Source: Flavobacterium seoulense (GTDB taxonomy: Bacteria; Bacteroidota; Bacteroidia; Flavobacteriales; Flavobacteriaceae). Taken from it: a DNA stretch of 64,000 nucleotides. The DNA lies in the NCBI RefSeq assembly GCF_000695795.1, contig NZ_JNCA01000017.1, positions 62,001-126,000 of the forward strand, written 5' to 3'. Shown piece by piece: positions 57,125 to 64,000 of the stretch (within the stretch, counting starts at the first letter, position 1; the number at the start of each line of letters is the position of its first letter). The position numbers were made by a program, and so were the translations under genes. The notes beneath the pieces were generated by a model. The model saw only the letters and a program-made list of their open reading frames with translations, was not told the origin of the DNA and ran no database searches.

Positions 57125-57162
57125 AAAAAACCCATCGCATGAAAATGAAGATGGGTTTTTTT
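57125..57162. terminator. Terminator after dnaJ
   Basis: Stem AAAAAACCCATC/GATGGGTTTTTT with a 13-nt loop and T run. Confidence 0.9.
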
Positions 57163-57258
57163 ATGAAACAATTTTAATCTATTTAGATAGTAATTATTTA
57201 CTTTTACAACCGCAAGGTCAAAATGACCTAATTGAAGAAGCAAATTCAAAAAATCAGC

Positions 57259-58185
57259 ATGAATACCTTATTAGAAGTCAATAAAGTAGTAAAGCAATAC
57301 GGAAACCACGTAGCGCTTAACGAAGTATCTTTGTCTGTTCCTAAAGGCAGTATTTACGGACTTTTAGGTCCTAATGGCGCCGGAAAAACATCTCTTATCC
57401 GAATTATAAACCAAATTACACTTCCTGATAGCGGCCAAATTATTTTGGATGGCGAAAAATTACAGCCTAAACACGTGCAATATATAGGTTATCTTCCTGA
57501 AGAAAGAGGTTTGTATCAAAGTATGAAAGTGGGAGAGCAATGCTTGTATTTGGCACAAATGAAAGGTTTGTCTAAGGCTGAAGCCAAAAAACAATTGGAT
57601 TACTGGTTTGATCGATTAGGAATTCAAGGCTGGTGGAATAAGAAAATTCAGGAACTTTCTAAAGGAATGGCACAAAAAATTCAGTTTGTAGTCTGTGTAT
57701 TACATAAACCTAAATTGCTGATTTTTGACGAACCTTTCTCAGGTTTTGATCCCGTAAATGCCAATGTGATTAAAGACGAAATTCTGGCTTTGAAAGAAGA
57801 AGGAGCGACTATCATTTTTTCGACTCATCGCATGGAAAGTGTCGAAGAATTATGTGATCATATTGCTTTGATTCATAAATCGAATAAATTGATCGAAGGA
57901 AAATTAGAAGAAGTTAAAAGACAACATAAAACCAATAGTTTTGAAGTGGGAATTTTAACTGATAATGTAGAAGGCCTGATGTATGACATTACACAAAAAT
58001 TCACCGTTAGTCCGGCAAATTTTAAATCCTTAAATAAAGATTTAAAATTGGAAATTCAAATAGGAAATGCACTTCCTAACGAATTATTGAATTTAATAAC
58101 ACAACGCGGACAAGTCACTCATTTTGTAGAAAAAATTCCGAGTGTGCATGATATTTTTATCAAAACAGTAACAGCAAAGCAATAA
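57259..58185 (+). CDS. ABC transporter ATP-binding protein (ABC-2 type export)
   Basis: 308-residue ATPase with Walker A GPNGAGKTSLIR, signature ELSKGMAQKIQF, Walker B LLIFDEPFSGFDPVN and H-loop STHRMES. A C-terminal extension (about 225-308) is typical of NatA-like exporters. The ATG at 57259 (MNTLLEVNKVVKQYG) is used; upstream codons are not conserved. It is followed by its permease gene after a word-iterated hairpin. The exported substrate is unknown (Na+ or drug export is seen in relatives). Confidence 0.93.
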   Translation: MNTLLEVNKVVKQYGNHVALNEVSLSVPKGSIYGLLGPNGAGKTSLIRIINQITLPDSGQIILDGEKLQPKHVQYIGYLPEERGLYQSMKVGEQCLYLAQMKGLSKAEAKKQLDYWFDRLGIQGWWNKKIQELSKGMAQKIQFVVCVLHKPKLLIFDEPFSGFDPVNANVIKDEILALKEEGATIIFSTHRMESVEELCDHIALIHKSNKLIEGKLEEVKRQHKTNSFEVGILTDNVEGLMYDITQKFTVSPANFKSLNKDLKLEIQIGNALPNELLNLITQRGQVTHFVEKIPSVHDIFIKTVTAKQ

Positions 58186-58188
58186 CCA

Positions 58189-58250
58189 ATATTAAAAATT
58201 CCAAATCCCAATACTCATTGGAATTTGGAATTTGAGATTTGAATATTTTA
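58189..58250. repeat. Word-iterated inverted repeat between ABC genes
   Basis: Left arm with CCAAATCCCAAT and right arm ATTGGAATTTGGAATTTG, a near reverse complement around ACTC; the word is CCAAATT. It fills the gap between the ATPase and permease genes. Confidence 0.7.
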
Positions 58251-58253
58251 AAT

Positions 58254-59555
58254 ATGAGCATAATATCATTAATTATAAAAAGAGAATTTTTTGCCAAGGT
58301 GCGCAACAAATCTTTTATTGTAATGACCTTTTTAAGTCCGCTGTTATTTGTGGGAATAGCAGTAATTGTGGGCTATTTAAGTTCAATGAAAGCCGATGTA
58401 AAACGAGTAGCTATCCATGACGAAACAGGATTGTTTGCTACGGGATTTTTAGCTCAAAATTCTGAGGACAGTGATTATAAATATTACGATTTTTCTCAAA
58501 TAGACAATCAGTTTCTAAAAGACAGTATTACTAATAATGGTTACGAAGGTATTTTAGTAATTCCTAAAACAAATGAAATTACTGATTTAGAAAACAAAAT
58601 CGAATTTATTTCTAATGGAAGTCCGAGCATTTCTTTTATCGAAAATGCCCAGGATATTATTGCTGAAAAGTTGACCAAAATCAATCTTGAAAATGCGCAT
58701 TTAGATACTTTGGCAATAAAAAAAGCGCAGGCTCATGTCAATATCAATATTGCAAAAACTTCGGGAGAGCAAGGTTTAAAAGGATTGAACGAAGCTAAAA
58801 TTGCTATAGGAGGTGCTTTTGGTTACTTAATCATGATGTTCATTATTATTTATGGAAATATGGTAATGCGATCAGTAATTGAAGAAAAGACAAATCGTAT
58901 TATCGAAATTATTATTTCTTCGGTAAAACCTTTTCAGTTAATGATTGGCAAAATTATTGGTACATCATTAGCAGGAATTTTACAATTCACTATTTGGGTA
59001 GTTATTGGACTTTCGCTGTTGTTTGCTGCTTCGGCATTTTTTGGAGTAAATGTTGGTTCACCTGCGTTAATTGAGCATTCGCCAACAGAATTTACAGGAA
59101 CGGCACAATTATTTATTAAAGAATTATGGAATTTACCTATTGCCAGTATTTTGATTGGTTTTGTGGTATATTTTATTGGCGGATATTTTTTATATAGTTC
59201 ATTTTATGCCGCAATTGGTGCCGCTGTCGATAATCAAACCGATTCGCAGCAGTTTCTTTTGCCGGTAATTATGCCTTTAATGTTGAGTGTTTATGTTGGT
59301 TTTTTTAGTGTCGTTAATGATCCTAACAGTACGATTGCAGTTGCTTTTTCGTTGTTTCCATTAACTTCACCTATTGTTATGTTAATGCGTATTCCTTTTG
59401 GAGTTCCGCTATGGCAAATAGGCGTTTCGATTGCATTATTGTTCGGAACATTTTTATTAGTAGTTTGGTTTGCTGCTAAAATATACCGCATCGGAATATT
59501 AATGTATGGTAAAAAACCAAGCTGGAAAGAATTATACCGTTGGTTAAAATATTAA
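58254..59555 (+). CDS. ABC-2 type permease (NatB-like)
   Basis: 433-residue membrane protein with one N-terminal helix (about 20-42), a large extracytoplasmic part (45-180) and five to six helices from residue 185 onward. EEKTNRIIEIIISSVKPFQLMIGK is the ABC-2/NatB signature. It pairs with the ATPase just upstream to export an unknown substrate. The ATG at 58254 (MSIISLIIKREFFAK) is chosen over one five codons earlier. Confidence 0.9.
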   Translation: MSIISLIIKREFFAKVRNKSFIVMTFLSPLLFVGIAVIVGYLSSMKADVKRVAIHDETGLFATGFLAQNSEDSDYKYYDFSQIDNQFLKDSITNNGYEGILVIPKTNEITDLENKIEFISNGSPSISFIENAQDIIAEKLTKINLENAHLDTLAIKKAQAHVNINIAKTSGEQGLKGLNEAKIAIGGAFGYLIMMFIIIYGNMVMRSVIEEKTNRIIEIIISSVKPFQLMIGKIIGTSLAGILQFTIWVVIGLSLLFAASAFFGVNVGSPALIEHSPTEFTGTAQLFIKELWNLPIASILIGFVVYFIGGYFLYSSFYAAIGAAVDNQTDSQQFLLPVIMPLMLSVYVGFFSVVNDPNSTIAVAFSLFPLTSPIVMLMRIPFGVPLWQIGVSIALLFGTFLLVVWFAAKIYRIGILMYGKKPSWKELYRWLKY

Positions 59556-59563
59556 TTTTTTTT

Positions 59564-59655
59564 GAAGCTAAGGCTCTAAGATACTGAGATACTAAGATTT
59601 TTTAGTTCCTTAGTAGAAAAGACTCAGTACCTTAGCAACTTTGAATCTCAGAAAC
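59564..59655. repeat. Word-iterated inverted repeat before the sigma-54 activator gene
   Basis: Arms 59564-59601 and 59604-59655 share CTAAG, ACTGAG and ACTAAG words in opposite orientation, for example GCTAAGG on the left and CCTTAGC on the right. The arms are imperfect complements. It is directly upstream of the ATG at 59665. Confidence 0.65.
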
Positions 59656-59664
59656 TTAAAAAAA

Positions 59665-60828
59665 ATGAGTAAAATATTAATTATCGAAGATGAAGCTGCT
59701 ATTAGAAGAGTGCTTTCTAAAATTCTTTCGGAAGAAAATGATACGTATCAGGTAGAAGAAGCCGAAGATGGTGTTTCAGGTTACGAAAAAATAAAAAATA
59801 ACGATTACGATTTGGTTCTTTGTGATATTAAGATGCCAAAAATGGATGGTGTCGAATTACTGGAAGAAGTCAAAAAAATAAAGCCCGAAATTCCTATGGT
59901 GATGATTTCAGGTCATGGCGATATGGAAACGGCTATTCAGGCGATGCGTTTAGGAGCTTTTGATTACATTTCGAAACCACCTGATTTGAATCGTTTGCTG
60001 AATACAGTTCGCAATGCTTTAGACAGAAAACAACTGGTGGTTGAGAATAAAATCCTGAAGAAAAAAGTCAGTAAAAACTATGAGATGATTGGCGAAAGCG
60101 AAGCTATTAATCATATCAAAGTGATGATTGATAAGGTAGCTCAAACCGAAGCCCGCGTACTGGTTACTGGACCAAACGGAACAGGAAAAGAATTAGTAGC
60201 GCACCAATTACATGAAAAAAGTGAGCGTGCCAGTTTTCCTTTAATCGAAGTCAACTGTGCTGCGATTCCGTCTGAATTGATCGAAAGCGAATTGTTTGGT
60301 CACGTAAAAGGTGCTTTTACATCGGCGGTGAAAGATCGTGCCGGAAAGTTTGAAGCGGCTGATAAAGGAACTATCTTTCTGGACGAAATTGGCGATATGA
60401 GTCTTTCGGCTCAAGCCAAAGTATTACGTGCTTTGCAGGAAAATATCATTACCAGAGTGGGTGCTGATAAAGATATTAAAGTCGATGTTCGTGTGGTAGC
60501 AGCAACGAATAAAGATTTGAAAAAAGAAATTGAAGAAGGTCGTTTCCGTGAGGATTTATACCATCGTTTGGCAGTGATTTTAATCAAAGTACCTTCGCTG
60601 AATGACAGACGTGAGGATATTCCGTTGTTAGTTTCGCATTTTGCTGAAAAAATTGCTTCGGAACAAGGAAATGCTGTTAAAAAGTTTTCTGACGATGCGA
60701 TCAAATTACTACAGGAATACGATTGGACAGGAAATATCCGTGAATTACGCAATGTTGTGGAGCGTTTAATTATCCTTGGCGGAAGCCAAATTTCTGAGAA
60801 TGATGTAAAGCTGTTTGCGTCTAAATAA
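59665..60828 (+). CDS. Sigma-54-dependent response regulator without DNA-binding domain
   Basis: 387-residue NtrC-type protein. The receiver domain (1-125) has phosphorylatable Asp in CDIKMPKMDG and Lys in YISKPPDL. The AAA+ domain (140-375) has Walker A GPNGTGKE, the loop GHVKGAFTSAV (the GAFTGA motif with Ser in place of its second Gly) and Walker B GTIFLDEIGDM. It ends at DVKLFASK, just past the AAA+ lid; the usual HTH (Fis) domain is absent. So it should activate sigma-54 from solution, like H. pylori FlgR. No histidine kinase gene is adjacent. Confidence 0.92.
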   Translation: MSKILIIEDEAAIRRVLSKILSEENDTYQVEEAEDGVSGYEKIKNNDYDLVLCDIKMPKMDGVELLEEVKKIKPEIPMVMISGHGDMETAIQAMRLGAFDYISKPPDLNRLLNTVRNALDRKQLVVENKILKKKVSKNYEMIGESEAINHIKVMIDKVAQTEARVLVTGPNGTGKELVAHQLHEKSERASFPLIEVNCAAIPSELIESELFGHVKGAFTSAVKDRAGKFEAADKGTIFLDEIGDMSLSAQAKVLRALQENIITRVGADKDIKVDVRVVAATNKDLKKEIEEGRFREDLYHRLAVILIKVPSLNDRREDIPLLVSHFAEKIASEQGNAVKKFSDDAIKLLQEYDWTGNIRELRNVVERLIILGGSQISENDVKLFASK

Positions 60829-60900
60829 AAGTTAAAGATTAGAAGTTAAGTGTTATACGGCTATGTATTAACTCTTAACTTCTAACTTTTAACCCTTAAC
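60827..60900. repeat. Word-iterated inverted repeat after the activator gene
   Basis: Left arm (60827-60857) AAAGTTAAAGATTAGAAGTT, right arm (60864-60900) AACTTCTAACTTTTAACCC. About 26 of 30 positions pair around a short loop (GGCTAT). It lies between the activator and the helicase-like gene. Confidence 0.8.
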
Positions 60901-60908
60901 TTAAAAAA

Positions 60909-61595
60909 ATGAAACTAAAAAAAATAAACGAAAAATTACAGCAGGCATTAGTCGAAAACGGTTTGACTGAGGCGAATGATATTCAAAAAGAGACTTTTTC
61001 GACTATAAAAAGTGGGGTAGATTGCGTTATTATTGCTGCTGATGGAGGTGGAAAAACCACTACGATTGTCCTGAATGTGATTCAGAGATTGATTGGTGCA
61101 ACTGAAGAATCTCCACGTGCATTGATAGTTGTAGAGGACAAACCGAAGGTGCTGGAAATGGAAGCACTTTTTGAAAAATACGGAAAGTACAGTAATCTTG
61201 AGGTTTATGGAGTTCATGACAAAGGTGATATGGACTATGATAAAAATTATGTTTCTACCGGGATTGATGTTTTAATTGGTACTCCCGACAAATTGAACGA
61301 TATGTTTTCTACGGCGGGTTATAATGTAAATCGTCTGAAAATGTTCATTATTGATGATGCAAATCCAATTTTAAAATTGCGTCATGAGACAAAGATTATG
61401 CGTATTTCGAATAGTATTGCTAAAACACAGCGTATTATTTTTGGAGATCAATTATCAGAAAGAATAGAAACTTTGGCTTACAAAATGATGGAAGATCCAG
61501 AGATTTTTGATTTTGAGGATTATGATGATGAAGAGGATTTTGAAGAGGAAGAACTAGACGAAGATTTAGAAATCGAAGATGGAGAAGAAGAATAA
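60909..61595 (+). CDS. Truncated DEAD-box-like protein (RecA1 domain only)
   Basis: 228 residues that match only the first RecA-like domain of DEAD-box helicases. The P-loop is ADGGGKTTT, motif II is IDDANP (in place of DEAD), and a GTPDKLND-type Ib segment is present. No second RecA domain follows. Instead the protein ends in a run of Asp/Glu (about residues 198-228). Strand separation by itself is therefore doubtful; it could be a nucleic-acid or protein-binding factor. It is followed by a DUF2007 gene after 21 bp. Confidence 0.8.
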   Translation: MKLKKINEKLQQALVENGLTEANDIQKETFSTIKSGVDCVIIAADGGGKTTTIVLNVIQRLIGATEESPRALIVVEDKPKVLEMEALFEKYGKYSNLEVYGVHDKGDMDYDKNYVSTGIDVLIGTPDKLNDMFSTAGYNVNRLKMFIIDDANPILKLRHETKIMRISNSIAKTQRIIFGDQLSERIETLAYKMMEDPEIFDFEDYDDEEDFEEEELDEDLEIEDGEEE

Positions 61596-61616
61596 AAACA
61601 TAAAATTGACAATAGA

Positions 61617-61835
61617 ATGGGATTGATGAAAGTGTTTTCGGGAAGTGAAATTTTAGCTTTGGCTTTAAAAGAAAAAATTGAAGCTGCGGGAGTTGATACG
61701 TTAATAAAAGATAATATTCAATCGGCTAGGTTGGCGGGTTTTGGAAGTTCAGGTTCGGCAGTGGAACTGTTTATTCAGGAAACTGATTTTGCTAAGGCAA
61801 ATCCTGTTATTGAGGAATTTAGATTGAGTATTTAA
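61617..61835 (+). CDS. DUF2007 small protein
   Basis: 72-residue protein with the DUF2007 pattern: MKVFSGSEILALALKEKIEAAG, a G-rich turn LAGFGSSGSAVELFIQE, and an end typical of the ACT-like fold. The family is described as putative signal transducer; its function is unknown. Start at 61617 or 61626 is equally possible. It is probably in one transcript with the helicase-like gene. Confidence 0.8.
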   Translation: MGLMKVFSGSEILALALKEKIEAAGVDTLIKDNIQSARLAGFGSSGSAVELFIQETDFAKANPVIEEFRLSI

Positions 61836-61841
61836 AAATCG

Positions 61842-61849
61842 TATATTTG
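61842..61849 (+). promoter_or_regulatory. Putative promoter of the toxin-antitoxin pair
   Basis: TATATTTG fits TAnnTTTG, 21 bp before the antitoxin ATG at 61870. Confidence 0.5.
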
Positions 61850-61869
61850 TAATTCTAATTAATGCTACC

Positions 61870-62115
61870 ATGGATATAGCTGCAAAAAAAATAGAATTAA
61901 TGGATTGGTTGCTTCATATTAACGATGAAAGTAAACTCAAAAAAATAATGGCTTTAAAAACCGTTTTGGATAAAGAAGTCGTTGCTCATACTATTAGTGG
62001 ATATCCAGTAGATAAGGAAGAATATATCAATATGGTTAAAGATGCCGATGATAGAATTTCTTCAGGTAACTACACTACAATTGAAGATTTAGAAAAGGAA
62101 ATTGAAAATTGGTAA
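61870..62115 (+). CDS. Probable antitoxin of a ParE-like module
   Basis: 81 residues: an N-terminal helical part (MDIAAKKIELMDWLLHINDE) and an acidic end with YTTIEDLEKEIENW. It precedes a ParE/RelE-like toxin gene whose ATG is 1 bp after this stop. The family is not certain (similar small partners occur with ParE in Bacteroidota), but location and size fit an antitoxin. The module has its own promoter-like element. Confidence 0.75.
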   Translation: MDIAAKKIELMDWLLHINDESKLKKIMALKTVLDKEVVAHTISGYPVDKEEYINMVKDADDRISSGNYTTIEDLEKEIENW

Positions 62116-62116
62116 T

Positions 62117-62410
62117 ATGCAAAAGCCAGTTAGGATACTTTGGGATAATCAAGCCAAAGCCGATTTAAAACTAATCTTTGATTTTCTTCAGTTAAAATCA
62201 CCGCAAGGAGCTAAAAATGTAATAAAGGATATTGTTAATCAGAGCAAGAATATTCATTTTGTGGAGCAATATCAAGTAGATGAATTTTTGGGAGAGCCTT
62301 ACAGAAAAATGATTGTTCGGGATTATAAAATTATCTATAAAATTCATTCGGAAACTGAGATTAGAATTCTTCAAATTTTTGATGCCAGACAAAATCAATT
62401 TAAAAAATAA
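62117..62410 (+). CDS. ParE/RelE-family toxin
   Basis: 97-residue protein of the RelE/ParE fold (WDNQAKADLKLIFDFLQLKS and LGEPYRKMIVRDYKIIYKI, ending RILQIFDARQNQ). ParE poisons gyrase, RelE cleaves mRNA; which one applies cannot be told. The ATG at 62117 is chosen over a TTG 5 codons upstream (which would overlap the antitoxin). Translational coupling to the antitoxin is likely. Confidence 0.85.
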   Translation: MQKPVRILWDNQAKADLKLIFDFLQLKSPQGAKNVIKDIVNQSKNIHFVEQYQVDEFLGEPYRKMIVRDYKIIYKIHSETEIRILQIFDARQNQFKK

Positions 62411-62460
62411 AAAGTTCTTTATTTCTGTTCTTAAGGAGCAATAAAAAAAAACAATAAAAC

Positions 62461-63258
62461 ATGAAATACAAAATGTTGGTTCTGGACATGGATGATACCT
62501 TGTTGAATGACGACCATATTATTTCGGATGAAAATAGAGCGATGCTCATAAAAGCCCAAGAAAAAGGAGTACATGTTATTCTGGCTTCGGGCCGGCCAAC
62601 GCCTGCTATGATTGAATATGCTAAGGATTTGGGATTAATGGATTCGTATATGATTTCGTTCAACGGAGCTGTAATTACCAATTTGAAAACGAATGAAGTA
62701 ATTTTCGAACAAACATTAACTCAGGAGCAAATTCATACTTTGTATGATTACAGCAAAGCAAAAAATACGCATATTATTACTTATTTAGACGGAAAAGTAA
62801 TTAGCGAAACCCGTTCAGAATATATTGATGTCGAAATTAATATTACAGGATTAGAACACGAGGTAGTTCCTAATTTTAAAGAGCGAGTTCAATCGGCGGC
62901 GATAAAATGCATTTTACTGGAAGAACCTGATTATTTGAAAACTGTGGAAGATGATCTAAAAGCCACCATGCCGCATTTAAGTGTTTGTATGTCAAAACCT
63001 TTTTTCTTGGAAGCGGCTCAAACCGGAATTGACAAAGGAGCGAGCGTAAAATTCCTGGCTGAAAAACTAAATATTTTACAGGAAGAAGTGATTGCTGTAG
63101 GAAATGCAGGTAACGATTTATCGATGATTGAATATGCCGGACTTGGTGTTTGGGTTGACAATGTGGATGCTCATTTAAGAGACAAAGGTAATTTTATTGT
63201 CGCTTCGAATAATAATCACGGAGTAGCTGAGGTTATTCAAAGATTTATTCTGGCTTAA
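62461..63258 (+). CDS. Cof-type HAD hydrolase
   Basis: 265-residue HAD IIB (Cof) hydrolase with motif I LDMDDTLLNDDH, motif II ILASGRPTP, Lys motif DKGASVKFLAEKL and motif IV VGNAGNDLSMIEYAG. The cap domain is in the middle. Substrates of this group are sugar phosphates or cofactor phosphates such as PLP. It appears to be a stand-alone gene with a hairpin after it. Confidence 0.92.
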   Translation: MKYKMLVLDMDDTLLNDDHIISDENRAMLIKAQEKGVHVILASGRPTPAMIEYAKDLGLMDSYMISFNGAVITNLKTNEVIFEQTLTQEQIHTLYDYSKAKNTHIITYLDGKVISETRSEYIDVEINITGLEHEVVPNFKERVQSAAIKCILLEEPDYLKTVEDDLKATMPHLSVCMSKPFFLEAAQTGIDKGASVKFLAEKLNILQEEVIAVGNAGNDLSMIEYAGLGVWVDNVDAHLRDKGNFIVASNNNHGVAEVIQRFILA

Positions 63259-63280
63259 ATATTTATTGAATTATATTTTA

Positions 63281-63327
63281 AACCATTAAGGGATTAAGGT
63301 GGCTTAATTTCTTAATGGTTTTCTTAT
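63281..63327. terminator. Long hairpin between Cof-type hydrolase and hxlR genes
   Basis: 18-bp stem in two parts: AACCATTAAG/CTTAATGGTT and GGATTAAG/CTTAATTT (two G-T pairs), loop GTGG, then a T-rich tail. The word ATTAAG is iterated in each arm. It probably ends transcription from both converging genes. Confidence 0.75.
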
Positions 63328-63335
63328 TTTAGAAA

Positions 63336-63647
63336 TTAGCCCAAATTTTCTAATTGCTGAAAAACAGGAATTAAAGATTTTCCGTTTTCGGTAAGATAAT
63401 ATTCAATATGCAAAGGTTTTTCTTTGATGACGACTTTTTCGAGCAAGCCTACTTCTTCTAATTCTCTTAAAGCGACCGAAAGCGTTTGCTTGTTCGAACC
63501 TTCAATTTGGCGAAGTAAAATGCTAAAACGCAACGGACCATCAACTGCTAAACGAAAAATTTCAGGTTTCCATTTTCCTGATAATTGTTTTAAAAGTGCC
63601 TGAGCTGGACAGGTTTTATTTTCTTCGGTATTTTTTTTAGTGGTCAT
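63336..63647 (-). CDS. HxlR-family transcriptional regulator
   Basis: 103-residue winged-helix regulator of the HxlR type (CPAQALLKQLSGKWKPEIFR, then RELEEVGLLEKV and a wing). The early Cys in TCPAQALL is a feature of redox- or electrophile-sensing members. It is divergent from a DsbA-family gene, with an inverted repeat in the gap that may be its operator, which suggests it regulates that gene. Confidence 0.9.
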   Translation of the reverse strand: MTTKKNTEENKTCPAQALLKQLSGKWKPEIFRLAVDGPLRFSILLRQIEGSNKQTLSVALRELEEVGLLEKVVIKEKPLHIEYYLTENGKSLIPVFQQLENLG

Positions 63648-63687
63648 GAAAAACTGACTTATTTTACAGGGTTTTATTTATGCTGAA

Positions 63688-63702
63688 CTTTGTACAAAGA
63701 TA
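63688..63702 (-). promoter_or_regulatory. Putative hxlR promoter with palindrome
   Basis: TATCTTTG on the minus strand (63702-63695) fits TAnnTTTG and overlaps a perfect 12-bp palindrome CTTTGTACAAAG (63688-63699), which could be an autoregulatory site. Confidence 0.4.
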
Positions 63703-63735
63703 AAAAACTAATACTGCAAGACTGTATAAATTATA

Positions 63736-63783
63736 AAATTACCTAAGTTACTATTAATTACATTATTTGTTTTTAGGTAATTT
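63736..63783 (+). promoter_or_regulatory. Candidate operator between hxlR and the DsbA-like gene
   Basis: Perfect 11-bp arms AAATTACCTAA (63736-63746) and TTAGGTAATTT (63773-63783), spaced by 26 bp, flank the likely promoter of the DsbA-like gene. Centres are 37 bp apart, so a dimer on each arm is possible. Confidence 0.45.
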
Positions 63784-63811
63784 AGATTGCCAGTCTCAAA
63801 CTAAAAATGCT

Positions 63812-64000
63812 ATGGAAAATAACCCTTTATTATGTAATCCCGAAGATGGAATTTGCGAAATTCCGTCAAACACAAATGAAGCATCAACTTCAAATGCTAT
63901 TCAATCAGAAAAAAAGCCCATCAAGGTAATTTATTATACAGATCCTATTTGTTCTTCCTGTTGGGGAATTGAGCCACAGTTGCGAAAATTAAAATTAGAA
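63812..64000 (+). CDS. DsbA-family/FrnE-like protein, N-terminal part (3' end outside window)
   Basis: 63 codons to the window edge, without signal peptide. A polar 35-residue head (MENNPLLCNPEDGICEIPSN) precedes KPIKVIYYTDPICSSCWGIE. The CSSC active site in DPICSSCWG is the FrnE/YjbH/DsbA-like pattern of cytoplasmic thioredoxin-fold proteins. The N-terminal extension has two more cysteines. It is divergent from hxlR, which suggests redox-responsive control. Confidence 0.85.
   Translation, partial: MENNPLLCNPEDGICEIPSNTNEASTSNAIQSEKKPIKVIYYTDPICSSCWGIEPQLRKLKLE

Overview
The window is a chromosomal segment from a member of the Bacteroidota, most likely a Flavobacterium. This rests on AT-rich DNA, Flavobacterium-like RpoB/RpoC, 5' regions that mostly lack Shine-Dalgarno sites, promoter elements of the TAnnTTTG type, and a tandem AcnB/AcnA pair. 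It is a core-genome region. I saw no insertion sequence, prophage, rRNA operon or CRISPR array.

Layout. (1) 1-2500: end of an acyl-CoA dehydrogenase gene, rpsU with an unusually strong Shine-Dalgarno site, a XerC/D-type recombinase and hpf. (2) 2524-16354: the translation/transcription block tRNA-Thr(TGT), tRNA-Tyr, tRNA-Thr(GGT), tuf, tRNA-Trp, secE, nusG, rplK, rplA, rplJ, rplL, rpoB, rpoC, then a DUF3467 gene, with hairpins between several members. (3) 16528-28575: a small exported protein, prfC (minus), a SurA-like foldase, a MoxR ATPase, adjacent acnB and acnA, and a LysM/NlpC-P60 hydrolase. (4) 28631-35460: lactonase-like and HtrA proteins (minus), then dapF, a GNAT acetyltransferase, mltG, DUF2279 and a lysozyme-like protein. 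(5) 35522-41543, minus: methylmalonyl-CoA mutase subunits, an FtsB-like protein, udk and a dienoyl-CoA-reductase-like SDR. The 485-bp gap before the SDR holds a cluster of four hairpins and a degenerate array of ten 21/22-bp units. (6) 41753-51125: CPA2 antiporter, aminotransferase, an orphan ORF, an RsmI-like methyltransferase, LMW phosphatase, dnaA, thioesterase, YigZ, HAD phosphatase and ribD. (7) 51236-64000: prmC, an FtsX-type permease, hisS, grpE-dnaJ, an ABC exporter pair, a sigma-54 activator without a DNA-binding domain, a RecA1-only helicase-like protein, DUF2007, a toxin-antitoxin pair, a Cof-type hydrolase, HxlR, and the start of a DsbA-family gene.

Functional threads: gene expression machinery; TCA and propionate metabolism (two aconitases, methylmalonyl-CoA mutase); cell-envelope proteolysis and peptidoglycan turnover; protein folding. 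grpE-dnaJ carries a good -24/-12 (sigma-54) promoter match, and a sigma-54 activator is encoded 4 kb away.

The least explained structures are non-coding: the 21/22-bp array (40426-40638), two REP-like hairpin clusters (40283-40407 and 52123-52217), a class of intergenic hairpins whose arms are made of locus-specific iterated words (at least eight sites), and a 13-codon leader upstream of acnB that mimics the acnA start. All calls come from reading the sequence; no database search was run.
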